Assembly (NCBI GenBank): GCA_037447605.1
Contig: CM074804.1
Coordinates: forward strand, 5,033,613 to 5,097,612
Direction: 5' to 3'
Source: Zygnema circumcarinatum
Taxonomy: Eukaryota; Streptophyta; Zygnematophyceae; Zygnematales; Zygnemataceae
DNA length: 64,000 bases
Under the pieces are notes generated by a model, which did not search any database, was not told where the DNA came from, and saw nothing but the letters and a program-made list of their open reading frames with translations. Of the stretch, positions 47,147 through 58,298 are shown in pieces; position 1 is the first letter of the stretch, and the number at the start of each line of letters is the position of its first letter. Made by a program: the position numbers and the translations under genes.

Positions 47147-48254
47147 ATGGCGGCGGGAAGGGAGGACTTCTCGCAGGAGGGGCTCCTGGGGGGAAAAAGC
47201 ATCCCGCCGGGCACGTGGAGCACTGGGCTGTGCGGCTGCTTCGAGGATATAGAAGTTTGTGAGTATGCAGGAGAGGTTCAAATGTGCGGTGGCCATGATT
47301 CTATCGCGCACCTCTGTTTTTGTCTCTTTCTTTCCCAGTATGCAGCCTTCTCCTTCTTCGCCTCCTGCTTTTTTCCCTCCTCCCTTTATATTGCTCTCTC
47401 CACGTACCTGGATTTTCCTCCTATGCTCTCCATGAGTCTCTCCCCTTGCTCCCGTTTCTGTTTCCATCTCCCGCGCCTCCACTCGTTGTCCAATTCCGCT
47501 CTGCGGTATTATTGCAGGTTTTTGTACGTGTTGCTGCTGGTCCGTGACTGTCGGACAGGTCGCCGAGATCGCCTCAGACGGCCAAATAGGTCTGGTCCAT
47601 CCCTCCCTCCCTCCCTCTCGTCCCCACTCTTTCTTTCCCTCCCCCCCCCTCTCCATGCCTATCGCTCTTCCTCTCTCTCACTTCCTCTCTCTCTCACTCC
47701 TTTCGCCCTCCCCTCCCCTGTCCCCTCTCTCCTTCTCCACTCCCCTCACTCTGTCTGCCCCCCTTTCCCCTTTTCCTCCTCCCCCCCCCTCAACCTGACA
47801 CGACCATCTGCACGCTTTCGACAGCCTCTAACCACCCTCCACATTCCGCCCTCCTTCAGGCTGCCTCACTGCCGGCCTTGCCACTAACTTAATCGAGCTC
47901 GTTGCGCCGCTGAGCTGCCTCTACGCCGCCATGTTCCGCCAGCGCCTGCGCGAGCGGTACAGCCTCCCTGCGGAGCCCTGCGGCGACTGCTGCCTGCACT
48001 TCTTCTGCAACCAGTGCGCGCTCTGCCAAGAGATGCGCGAGCTCAAATACCGCGGCTGGGACCCAACAATAAGTGAGTTTTTTGCGGTCTCTTTTGTAAC
48101 ATATATCTTCAATGTACTTTTACGTCACTGCCGAATCAACTTTTTTTTTTTCAATTTCTTATTTAAATGTTTGGATGCAGGTCATAGCGCCAATGTGCAA
48201 ATTAGGCATGTTCGACAGCTTCAGTCGCCGCCAGCGCAGCAGATGAAGTTCTGA
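47147..48254 (+). CDS. PLAC8 family Cys-rich protein
   Basis: Member of the plant PLAC8 (cornifelin-like; PCR/FWL) family, small membrane-associated proteins linked in other plants to cadmium, zinc or calcium handling and to organ size. Four exons: 47147-47258, 47518-47589, 47860-48072, 48181-48254, giving 156 aa. The family signature is complete: WSTGLCGCFED near residue 24, the Cys run CFCTCCCW (38-45) followed by VTVGQVAEIASDG, a hydrophobic central segment (GLATNLIELVAPLSCLYA), then CGDCCLHFFCNQCALCQEMRELKYRGWDP, and a short PPAQQM ending. Phase of each junction was chosen so that the Cys run and the final PPAQQM fit the family. The usual double hydrophobic stretch is short here. Introns one and two are strongly pyrimidine-rich. 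Confidence 0.88.
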
Positions 48255-50002
48255 AGCTTCTGACTCCTTGGTGTCTTAGACAAACTCCCCAATCGTGAGA
48301 TGAATTTCCTGCCCAACCATGTGCTTCTGTTTTTAGGGTCTTGAGGGAGAAGCGATGATTTTATTTGTCCGTTTGCCAAACGCAACATCTGGACATGCTC
48401 GCTGTGGAAGCCAGGAGCCTGTCACGCTCTGTACCATACAGATTAGTTGGAGATAAGCCATCCTTCATGTCATTTTCTAACCTGTGTACGTTTGCCCTGC
48501 GTGTGTCCAATACATAACTATGCTTTAGTGATGTGTCGTGGGCTCATTTCAATGGCACGTGTATGACTTGTTGCCTTGTGCTGCTTGACAATGCTGCTGC
48601 ATTAGTATGCCCGACTTGCTGAAGAAAGTGCCAACGTATTTTCTTACTTGCAGAAACTGCAACATTCTGTCGGTGTAGTAAATGATTGTCTGAAGCACCT
48701 TTCATCGATGAAAATGTGACAGTTGTCAGGTTGAAGATGTGGAGCCATGTCGTAGCATCGCTTCATTGTGCATTTGTATGGTTGGAATTTTGTATGACAT
48801 TTTTTTTATGTGCGTGGCCTGTGTCTTTCCCAGTTGGGTGCTGTAGGATTACCAGGGTTTACAGAAACAAGAGGGCAGCACAAGTAATGTGTCTTCCACA
48901 CATCAATGGACCATTGACATCCCATGGACCTAGTTGACAAACTAGTTACTACTAAACAGAAGCACATAGACGCAACAAGAAGCATACCTTCCTGACGTCG
49001 TGTAAAACCTCTTTAAACAACGTCTTCTCTACAGCTGCAGCCCTCGTGAAGTTATTTAGTTATGGGCACAACCTAGGCCAACGAGAAAAGGTTCAAGCTG
49101 AAAGTCCCTGAAGCTTGCAACTTCCAGCACAGTGGTCGATTATCTCATCACTGTACTATAATACTACTACAGCCCAATAACAATGAGTGTTGATTTTGGG
49201 TTGAAGTCGAATAAAGCAACGTTTAAAACAGCGAGCAGTATCCTTAGCTAACATGAGAAGTATGTCTCAATAGCAGGATGGGGCCCCACTCATCCGTCGC
49301 TAGGGTGATATTGAGTGTGGGGGAATGAGTTCTGACATTTTCTGAACAATCAGTTTTTTTTGTTTATTTGCTTCTGTTATAATTTTATTTTTTGTTTTAA
49401 GGTATGGTTTTTAATGGGAAAGTCAGGTTTTGACAGCGATTTTGTCTGTATCTTCTTCCTGAGCTCAATCCTTCGGACCCTATACCAAATCTTTCCATAC
49501 CCATACCTTCAAATTAATTTTCTTAAACAATGTTTAACCCGACTGTGCGCAGAACCTGCGCTTTGACCGCCCTGCAGAGTGCCTCACATTAGGGCCAGTC
49601 TCGTTGAGCCAAACAAGTCTCACAACATGACACCACAGCGAACTGCTTACAGAGTCCTAACGGTTACAACTTCACGTAAGCATGTTATACACACTCTAAC
49701 TCAATTATATAAAGACGTCGGACCAGCATTGCTTTCTTTTGCATGTAACATATGGTTCGATGAAAGCAGCTCACCAACTACAGACAATGAAGTACCAATA
49801 ATCATAATAGCGGATAAGTAAACCTTCTTTCTATGGACAAACATTTCCTCAGAAATATTGAGAATGCGAATGCGCGAAAGCCTCCCAGCTTTTGGGCATA
49901 ATGCGGCAGGTCCCTTACCGCTGCCAGACAGCGAAACATTTCCTTTGTGTCACGGTCCACGTTTGCAACAACTCCAATGTCAGGTCTGACAAGGTCTGAA
50001 GG
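48255..50002. other. Convergent intergenic region
   Basis: Separates the PLAC8 gene from the minus-strand methyltransferase. Bases to about 48550 look like 3' untranslated sequence. The rest is AT-rich with short open frames lacking domains. No repeats with clear ends were noticed. Confidence 0.45.
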
Positions 50003-51880
50003 TCAAACCCCGGGGGATCCGATGCGCAAGAAAACGGGCCATCTAATAGTTCGAGTTTCGGCATCTCCCCAACTACGCCGAAACTTTTCAACGGTGACTT
50101 CATCCAAGAGCAAAACTCCGCGTTCTTTTGCCGTCTGTACAGCGGACCATGACTCCAAATAGCCCAAGAATCCGTCAACGGTACCTTCAAGTGTTGTTTC
50201 AAACATGAACGGGCCCGTACCAAGGTCCTCCCTCCCTGGAAGCATTGACACGATAGATTAATCACGAAGTTAGTGATGAACTCCAAAGAAGAGAAACACG
50301 GCTCTAAATTTTACCCTTCAAGATGCACCACTCAGAGGCACCCGACCAGCAGGATGAAGATGCCTTTGTGCCGCCAAGTTGATCAGAACCACGAGTTAGC
50401 GATGGGCATAAGCCCCACCACGACGCATCTCACCAGGAAGCGGTACAAAGTCGAAGGGAATCGTTTTGTAGGCATCGTCGACGTACTGTCGCTGCGGCTC
50501 CCAAAACGGTTGTGAACCAGCGTAAAAATCTCGCATTACAGCATCGACTTCCGGCGATATACTGAAGAGAAAAAAAAAAAAATGGGGGGGGGGAACTGAG
50601 CAAAGGGGACCACCAAACCCCAGTAAAAGTAGACGACAGGTCTTGTGACTTCTGTTTGAAGATTGCCACTGCAGATTCAATCAATTCATTTCAGAACGCT
50701 TAATTGAGCAGACTGCAAAACTGACAAACGCAGTGAAACTCTAAAAGCGTTCTACTTTGCAGACTGACCGTCCATGCAAAGTCAGAAAAAGCGAGAGTGG
50801 AGGCAGCCAAACCTGCAGAGGCCATATCCCCATGCTGCAAATACTCCGCCAGGTTTCTTAAGCACTCGCTTCACATTGGCATAAAAGGTTTCAAAATCGA
50901 ACCAATGCAGCGCTTGCGCCACTGTAACAAGATCGACCGACCCTGAGAACACACAACAGAAACTCTCAGAACCATATGAGTTTGGGGAAATGAAAAGGAT
51001 CAGCTATTTGCTTCGTTTCAACAAGAAGAAATCGAGTGGAATTAAACACATAGAATCGGTTCTGGTCAGCAGTTGCCGAAAACACTACATCACGCTCGTC
51101 CAAATTCGCGTTCGATGGACCGGCAATATGTTTGAGGAGCTGAAACGACAGAGCCATTTGAAGGACCTCACTGATTCAGGGATACCATTGCGCGACCCAA
51201 ACGACTCTCACACGTCTTTGTACGATAGAAAAAATAATAATTTATATAAAAAATTGATAATTTTGGGTGATAATTTTGATAATAAATTTTAATTAAAAAA
51301 ATATAAAATGTGATAACTTTGGGTCAGGTTCCAAACGGACTAGGAAAGAGACAGAGGATGGAAAAGCTTGTACCTGGTGGGCCCACAATCCTATCGACCT
51401 CCTCTGCTGTCATGATGGAAGCAGTCGCTTCAAAGTGCACGTTTGGGAGATTTTTGGCGTAAGATATTTGCGCTGCACTCATGTCGGTCGCCACCACCTT
51501 CTCGAAGAATGTCGCCAGCTGTTTCATAAAATTGAAAGATCAGCACTTCTGAATCATCGCCCCTAAGGATGTAAATGGTTTAAAAAAAGAATACTCCACC
51601 ATACTATAACCAACACCACTCCTTCCCATTCCCGTCATTCTCGAACCTATTGTTTGGAAATAAAATAATAAAAACCACATATATCATAAAATCCAGGAGC
51701 AGAATGACGCGACGTGCGCACCTGCGCAGCCGCCTGGCCGTTCCCAGTCGCCACATCCCACGCCAACGCCCGCTGCGGAGCGAGCTCCTTCAAAAGTGCG
51801 AAGAGCGCCGGCGGGTACGCCGGGCGGAAGCGCGCATACAGCGCCGCCTGCGCGGAGAACAGGTCCTTCCCTGCGGCCAT
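50003..51880 (-). CDS. Class I SAM-dependent methyltransferase (type 11)
   Basis: Cytosolic small-molecule methyltransferase; substrate unknown. Five exons in transcript order: 51880-51722, 51518-51374, 50942-50813, 50561-50434, 50235-50003, giving 264 aa. The N-terminus FSAQAALYARFRPAYPPAL is typical of plant 'embryo-abundant-like' methyltransferases. Motif I is DVATGNGQA (42-50), motif II VVATDMSAAQISYA, and the post-motif region VDLVTVAQALHWFDFETFYA followed by RVLKKPGGVFAAWGYG is the standard methyltransferase-11 acceptor block. The C-terminal half (PFWEPQRQYVDDAYKTIPF, then ESWSAVQTAKERG) matches the same plant family. Residues for AdoMet binding (Asp42, Gly46, Gly48, Asp in VVATDMS) are intact. 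It shares no obvious pathway with its neighbours. Confidence 0.88.
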
Positions 51881-52167
51881 GGCGACGCCTCTCACTCTCT
51901 CTTCCTCCTTCCTCTCCCTATCCCTCTCCCTCTCCCTCCCCCCTCCCCCCCGGCGCCTCCCGCGGATTGTCGTGACCGACCGTGGGGCCGTACGGTTTGT
52001 TGGTTCCCCCCGCCCGTCGGCGGCCAATCACCGCCCGCCACGTGCACGAACGGTTTCGGAAGAACGCGGCTGCCAGCCGACGCTCGCAACCGCCACCGGC
52101 GGTCACCGCGGTGAGACAACGTGGCACCAGCGACCCTCCGCAGCGACCACGTGGCGCCGCCTGACAG

Positions 52168-53048
52168 GGGATGACCAGGGTTCTTCAAATAGGGGAGATC
52201 CCCTAAATATCGTAAATAGCTTATTTATGTAAGATTTTGAGATTAGTTTACGTGATTTCAACTTAAATACCACACAATCCCCAAAAAAGCATTTTTTTGG
52301 TTAAAAACAAAAAGGAAATGAATTGCATTTGCAACCACGATAGCAATGATGTATATGAACTTTACTTGTTGGTATAACAACACGGCTTTTAAAACTGGTG
52401 CAACCTCTTCGACTCTTATAGATTGGTAAATTTTACCAATCAATTAAAACAACTATGCATTTGGCAATCACAACATATAGTTGCCTATTCAAAAACCCAA
52501 TTGCACGGAACCTTTGTAGATCCAATCCTAAGCTCTCTATTTCCTTTTCCATCCATCATTAATTACTCCAAGTATCACTTTAGAATCCATCATAGTCTTG
52601 AAATTTCCTCACAAAAAACTCTATTCCAAATCATAACCTCTGAAATTCTAGGTGTAGTCACAAAAGAAAAACTGAAATAGGAACTAAAATTAGAAATGAA
52701 ATGAAAAATGGTCTCACTCCCTTAGCAGTTTTAGGCTGAACAAGACAGCTATAGAAGTGATGCAAACTACTCAAAGAGACCCTCGAAGAGCAGTCAAACT
52801 ATCAAACTGTTTGCAGTGAAGAATGCCTTCCAATGAAAAGTCTGTCAACCTCTTTCGAAACTCGTCTTTCTCCCATCCAATTACTGAAAAATCAGACTCG
52901 ACGGTAGCAGTGTTGGGAAATGATGAACGTCCGTACGTGCACGGTTTCGTCCGTACAGTCCATATTTACGTGTTTTTACAAAACCAAGTTAGGGGACAGT
53001 CCCCTATCTTAAGCCGAAATCCCTTATTTGAAGAACCCTGGGGATGAC
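52168..53048. mobile_element. hAT-type MITE with perfect 8-bp target duplication
   Basis: The element itself spans 52176-53040 (865 bp). Its terminal inverted repeats are CAGGGTTCTTCAAATA at the left and the inverse of TATTTGAAGAACCCTG-type sequence at the right, and it is flanked by identical octamers GGGATGAC (52168-52175 and 53041-53048). CAGGG ends plus an 8-bp duplication define the hAT superfamily. The subterminal GGGGAGATCCCC and GGGGACAGTCCCC palindromes are typical. The AT-rich interior has no transposase frame, so it is non-autonomous. The perfect duplication suggests a fairly recent insertion. Confidence 0.93.
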
Positions 53049-53354
53049 TGTTCCACATAAATAAAACGCAAACGGTGACGTGGCTGACACGTGGCAGCCC
53101 CGCTGTTGCGAGCAGCCGCGACGGCCCAAGGAACACGGCAGCGCGTCGCACACGGCTCGCAAACGGCGACAGCAAGCAGGCCAGACCAGGCCGGGGCGGG
53201 TGGGAGGGAGGGCGGGCCGCGCGGACTGACTGACTGGCGGACGGGCGCGCCTCCCTGCTGGCGCCTCCCCTCGCGCGAGGCGCCCGACCCGAGTCCGTAC
53301 GGTGCGCGACGGACGGTCGCTGCGCGGTCGCGCGCGGGAGAGGGAGGGGGGAGG

Positions 53355-53364
53355 NNNNNNNNNN
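53355..53364. other. Assembly gap (10 N)
   Basis: Ten undetermined bases within a GC- and purine-rich stretch. A fixed length of ten usually denotes a gap of unknown size. Confidence 0.98.
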
Positions 53365-54275
53365 GGGGAGGTATCCGGTTTTGTGCGGCCCACTCTCACA
53401 CGTGTTCATATCATTGGCACAGGAACAAAGCCACAAATGTCTTTCTGCCATGGCTCCCCTGGTCAAGTGTGGAATCACTTTAATAGGATACAATGCCAAT
53501 GACGCAATATGGTTAAGGACTACGGTTCCAGGTGGAGTGGCATAGGAGTGCAAGTGATACCCCTCGACATCCCCCGAACGCGCCCTTCCGTCAATTTCGA
53601 GGAGAGAAGCCTCCTCTTGTTACAACCATATTCCTTGAAAGTTTAAGGGATGCCCAAGCAGCCACTTGACTTAATAAGTAGGTACACAGTTGTTAACACG
53701 CTCGACAATCCATCGTAAAGCAGGGTCTCCCGCTGCTTTCTACTTTGCAGATACGTACAAGCTAGATGCTCTACAGCCGTATTTTTACAAAAAGCGGCCC
53801 CTTACAAAATACGTGCGAGGCTTCTGTCCCTCTAAAAATCCCCTGCGAAATGTACATGCTTCAGTTGTTCCCTGCCAACGAATCATTTTTAAATTCATTA
53901 GTAGTGAGAATTTTTACCCAAAACATCCGCACGCACAGCCTTGCGGCCATACATCTGCACAAAGCTTAGGACGGGCGCTCTTCAAACAGGCAAATGAACA
54001 GGCAAACAGTTCAAAAGGACTTTGGTAAAAATGCAGCATTCCCATCATAAACCTAACGGGCTCGCCTGTCAACCATTACACACCCCCACAACTGACTGCC
54101 AATTCGAAGCTACGGGAAAAAAAACATCGCAAGTAACGCAGAAACTCACTAAGTTAAACTCACTCAAAAAGGAATACTCAGCAGGCAATCCAGATCACGT
54201 CAATGCTGGCCAGAGCGTGGTAGCCTAATTGTCGATATCAAACCCTCCCTACAGGTATCGCAAGTGTGCCTCCCT

Positions 54276-56789
54276 TCAATTGCCCCCACTGAACTCACTC
54301 TGCATGTAGCCCAAGATCTCAAGGAGTCGAAGGAAGAGGTTGAGCACGTCTAGGTAAAGCTCCACACTGGCCCACACATACTCGTCATATGAATGGCCTG
54401 CAATGAAGCCACCAGAAGCAAGTACTCCATTAGACAATACTGACCCCATGCACTTCACTCTGCTTCACCACTGTAAGATGACAGTGCATCGTCCTGCATT
54501 CAGGATTTGAGATCTTACGTTTGATCAGATTGTCGGTGTCGTACACAATATACATGCTGAAGATCAAAGCACCAACAAGCGCAAAAACGAATCTGCAGGA
54601 GAACAAAACAGCAATAAACTTCAGTGACAGAATACTAGTGAAAACACTACTTCGCTAGTGAATAACCAGAAAGGTAATTGTCATGATGGCCATATTCTCA
54701 TGTCTTAGCCTGGTTTTCATTTCTTTGTGTGATGTTCGCTCATTCTAGCCATGTGATGACTCGCAGTACTTTTCCGATTCTAGCAGCAAAATGAACTAAC
54801 ATACAAAGATGAATGGCATGCATCATTGGATTGGGGTGCACAAGTACTCACTGGCCGACGGGACCCGGATTAAAGAACAACTGAATGAAGCTCCAAGTGA
54901 TTAGCACCATCAAGCCTGCAAACAGCATGGGACCCAGAAAGCTGCACCACAGGCAACAACCTCCAGGTAAATATGGCTATAGGGAAAGGTCACATCAGTT
55001 CTGCAGCTTTAAAAAGCTTATTCCAGATGCACAGAAGAGACTATGACATATTAATGGTCACAAGAAGGATGCACAACATCAGAACACCTTCAAAAGATCA
55101 AAACAACCTACTGCACAACCTAACAAATACTAAGACTAGAACACTACCAAATTATGCAAGAGAATTGCAAAATCAATACAAACATAAATTCACTGCGGCA
55201 GCAGGCAGATCTGCAAGGCGCCTCCTACAGCAAGTTCATGATAAAAACACACAGGAAAATCCGAATCAGAAGCAGAGATCAGACATACTTGAAATCTTCT
55301 CCTTTACGTGATGCATAAAAGGTATAAGCTGTCAGCGCAACCACTACTGTAGCAGTCAGGGCAAGCGCTTCCAAAACAATTGCGCCTGCATTCACAAACA
55401 CCCAAAAGGTGACAGCATTATCATACAGATGAAGAAACCCGACATAGCGCTGTTGCTTAAGCAGCTGAAGCATGGGCATGCGGTGAAGCCATTATGGTTC
55501 CACTCATGATGCATTCGACCACTTCATCAAATTACTGCAAATCAAAAGCACATTATGCACTTGCAGCCAGGAAAAACCAAATCCGAACTCTCGCTGGAGA
55601 CGAAGGATAAAACTAGAGTCAAAGGAATGCTTCTCTGGTAATGCCAACGAAAATTGAAAGGTACCTGAGAACATGCTGCAGGCAACGCCGACTACGAGAC
55701 TCATTGAAGCAGTCTGTAACACACAAGATTCATGGTAAGGATCCAAATGGGCTTATAAATAGTCGAGAGTTCATCTAACAACCAAACAAGATCCAGAAGA
55801 TATGACACTGCAATACCCTAATACCAAATAAACCACGCTTCCAGCAGATAAAGGATTTCTTGCTGACAGATATCCACTGACCAGAAGCCCAAAACGAGCT
55901 AAAGCTCCCTTTGCTTACCCAGAGTGCCAGAAGTCCAAGATTCAATGGATGGCTGTAGCGATAGCAATAAAGAGGAACCATTGCTGCACTACCAAAACAG
56001 TAGTCAATACAGGGTCAATATGATTGGACATACAAATAGCTGTCTCTTGGCTCGCTGTGCGATAATAATAACGAGCTGAAAGAAGCCCTCGAAAATAACA
56101 TGCATTCACTGGAAAAGTGCTTGCTGAACAGTTGGTTTCGATACATCTCATAATCACACCTTCATCCCTCAAAAGTTTCAGTTTCATTTTTTTTTTGTTT
56201 TTTGATTCACAGCTGTTCCTGCCCAGTGTTCAGAAATACAATACCAAAATAAGAAAAAACAAGCCGGAAAAGATAACAATGGACATGGGGCATGTTAAAC
56301 ATGCCTGGAGTCGCAGCACATAACATATACAGCGACAAGCAAATTACACCAGCTTTGACAAGCAACAGCATGATAGCAGCGTCAAAGTAACTCTGTTTGC
56401 ATCCTAGTCACAGCCTTGATTACAACATCAATATAATGGGAGACGAATGACGCAAGAGCAGTATTATTGGAAAACAGATAGGAGGACATACTTGCGAATG
56501 GCAAAATCATGGCAACGATGATGAACCACTCGTTCCCTGAAACTTGCGCAAAACCCCGCACGGAGGGGACGAGCACGAAGCAAGCAGCCACCATCGCTGT
56601 GAGCGCCAGCTGAGCACTGATAATGCCATACACCTTGCGAATGAATCCCCATCGGAGATGATTCTCTCCTTCACCAATGCCGGGATACAGCATGCCATCC
56701 TCAACGCCAGCTTCCAAGTCCAAAATCTTCCGATTCCCACCCTTCACGCCACTGTAGTAAGCCATGGCGACCTGAGACTTGTCTCTCAA
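54276..56789 (-). CDS. Lifeguard / BAX-inhibitor-1 family membrane protein
   Basis: ER/Golgi/tonoplast multi-pass protein of the TMBIM (lifeguard) family, associated with calcium leak and suppression of programmed cell death. Seven exons in transcript order: 56765 (or 56789)-56492, 55983-55919, 55713-55665, 55385-55289, 54941-54852, 54592-54519, 54397-54276, giving 256 aa from the second ATG or 264 aa from the first, both in frame. The soluble head ends at HLRWGFIRKVYGIISAQL, the typical start of the first helix; about seven hydrophobic helices follow. Family marks include FYASRKGEDF, FLGPMLFAGLMVL, the acidic VYDTDNLIK loop with the paired aspartates thought to sense pH/calcium, and the ending DEYVWASVELYLDVLNLFLRLLEIL. 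The second exon (MVPLYCYRYSHPLNL) is a bit diverged but phase-compatible. The downstream ATG at 56765 is in the better context. Confidence 0.9.
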
Positions 56790-57104
56790 ACAGAGCGCCG
56801 GATGTCGACTTTCAGTAGCCGCTGCAAAACGCTCCTGTGCACAGATTAGCCCTAAACTTTGCTCATTTGCGACCTCGAGACCTGCCTGCCTGTCTGTCTG
56901 TCTGTCGGTCCGACTGTCTGCGCTCGCTCACGACCGCGGGAAACGAACGAACCGTGTGTACGGCATTGTACGGGCAGCTGGAACGGGCGAGCTCGTCCGT
57001 ACAATACCGTATCATACGGTTGTTCTGTGCGGACTAGGGATGGAACAGGCCGCCTCAAATAAGAGATATCCTCTAAATAGAAAGTTGGAGGAGTTGCCTT
57101 AATT

Positions 57105-57204
57105 AGGATTGGGATTAGGATTGTAGGATGTTGATTGTAGGATTAGGATTGTACAATCCTAATCCTAATCCTAATCCTAATCCAGGGGTCTACAATCCTA
57201 ACCT
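57105..57204. repeat. Palindromic AATCCT / AGGATT array
   Basis: About four AGGATTG/GGATTA units face five tandem TAATCC units around a central GTAC (near 57149), forming a hairpin of roughly 40-bp arms. The unit differs from the plant telomere repeat TTTAGGG, so a telomeric origin is not supported. Confidence 0.75.
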
Positions 57205-57336
57205 GAAAACAAAGAATAACGGTTGCCCCACACCGGTGACCTTTGCGGCTACTTGTAGGGCTGCGTTTTTGCGCTTAGGCTTAGTTTAGTCTAGGTTTCT
57301 ATTAGTTTTTTACTCCTAATTTTTTTATTTCGTGCT

Positions 57337-57426
57337 TAGGTCCTTTGCAACCAGTTACTTGTGGTTCCCCATGTTGACTTCGCCCATGTTCATTTGATGG
57401 TCTCACCATCTTGAGATCAATGCAAA
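57337..57426 (-). repeat. Dispersed 110-bp repeat, copy 3
   Basis: Inverted, shortened copy of the repeat at 30731 and 38718: TTAGGTCCTTTGCAACCAG, then GTGGTTCCCCATG, CATTTGATGG and ATCTTGAGATCAATGC occur in order. Confidence 0.7.
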
Positions 57427-58298
57427 TCTCCTTTTCTTTTGTTGCACAATGTTGGAAGTCAGTAGTGACAAGGAAAAAACAGGGGGTGGGATATCCAAAA
57501 CAGGAGCTGAAATATCCAAAACAGGGGGTGGGATAACCAAAATGGGCAGGCAATTTTTTCAAAAAAGGGGGGGGGTAATAACCAAGATAGGGGGTGCAGT
57601 ATCATTCTCCAACCATTTAAGGGGAAAGCCCTTATCTTAAGCCAAATTCCCTTATTTTAGGATGGCTGCTTATGACCAACTCGAGTTGCATGCCGGCATG
57701 CGCTGCCACGCGGACCATGTGGTGCGGGAAATATCGAGAGGCCGATATCTGACCGATGCGCGCTGAAGTATCGAGATGCGAGGAGCCGCCGACAGATACA
57801 GGGACTCAGTGACACGTGGCACACCGCGGTCCGCCTGCAGAGGTGGACCGTACGGTCCTCCGCACATCAAATCTTCATTACTCGTACGGTACCGTATAAG
57901 AAATCTTCAGTACTACGCTACAACGTACAGTACTGAAGAAAAAAGCTTCCGTAGGATTTTTGGAGGTCCAGGGGCGGCCATTCCCTCCCCTGATTTAGGG
58001 TTTGCTTGAAAGCCACACCGCCCTGGAAGTGGAAACTGGTTAAGGCCCGAGGTCGAAGGAGCTCACGGTACTAAAATGTAGTAAAATGCGGTGGAGAAGT
58101 GAAGATCCCTCCCGCCTGCCTCTGCTACCCTAGTCCTCAGTATTCACTGAAGAGGAGCCGGGCTCTAACCCAACGAAAATACGGTAGAGAATTGAAGGAT
58201 TAGTTTTGTTTTTCCTCCCTTCTTCTGCCTCTTCTCTGGTATTTTCCTAAAGTTCTACGCCGAAAATTTCGTAAGGTCCTGATTTTAGTGGAGGAGCC

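Larger units (their letters stand above)
51881..54275. other. Methyltransferase upstream DNA, hAT element and gap
   Basis: Bases 51881-52167 are CT- and GC-rich and should contain the methyltransferase promoter; 52168-53048 is a hAT-type element; 53049-53354 is GC-rich and ends in an N gap; 53365-54275 leads to the lifeguard 3' end. Open frames across the gap are not meaningful. Confidence 0.5.
57049..57669. mobile_element. Degenerate hAT-like element related to the one at 52 kb
   Basis: The right end, AAGCCCTTATCTTAAGCC then AATTCCCTTATTTTAGG, closely resembles the right subterminal region of the hAT MITE at 52176-53040 (CCCCTATCTTAAGCC, AAATCCCTTATTT). The left end TCAAATAAGAGATATCC also resembles that element's left side. 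Exact ends and a target duplication could not be found, so this may be an old or rearranged copy. Its interior contains unrelated repeats. Confidence 0.4.
56790..58298. other. Divergent intergenic region with repeat remnants
   Basis: Lies between the lifeguard start (minus) and the ING start (plus). The first 250 bases hold the lifeguard promoter with CTGTCTGTCTGTC repeats. A palindromic AATCCT array (57105-57200), a dispersed repeat copy (57337-57426) and degenerate tandem units (57480-57600) follow. GTACGG words recur near 57850-57930. The ING promoter is probably 57960-58298. Confidence 0.5.

Noticed and set aside
46730-47887. Long open frames of 308 and 359 codons over the PLAC8 gene
   Set aside because: They come from the GGGA and CT-rich tracts (Pro/Ser/Leu runs) and overlap real PLAC8 exons in other frames.
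53004-53553. Frames running through the N gap
   Set aside because: They contain undetermined residues and GC-driven composition, so no gene can be supported.
57105-57204. Interstitial telomere repeat
   Set aside because: The unit is AATCCT/AGGATT, not TTTAGGG or another known plant telomere unit, and it is arranged as a hairpin.
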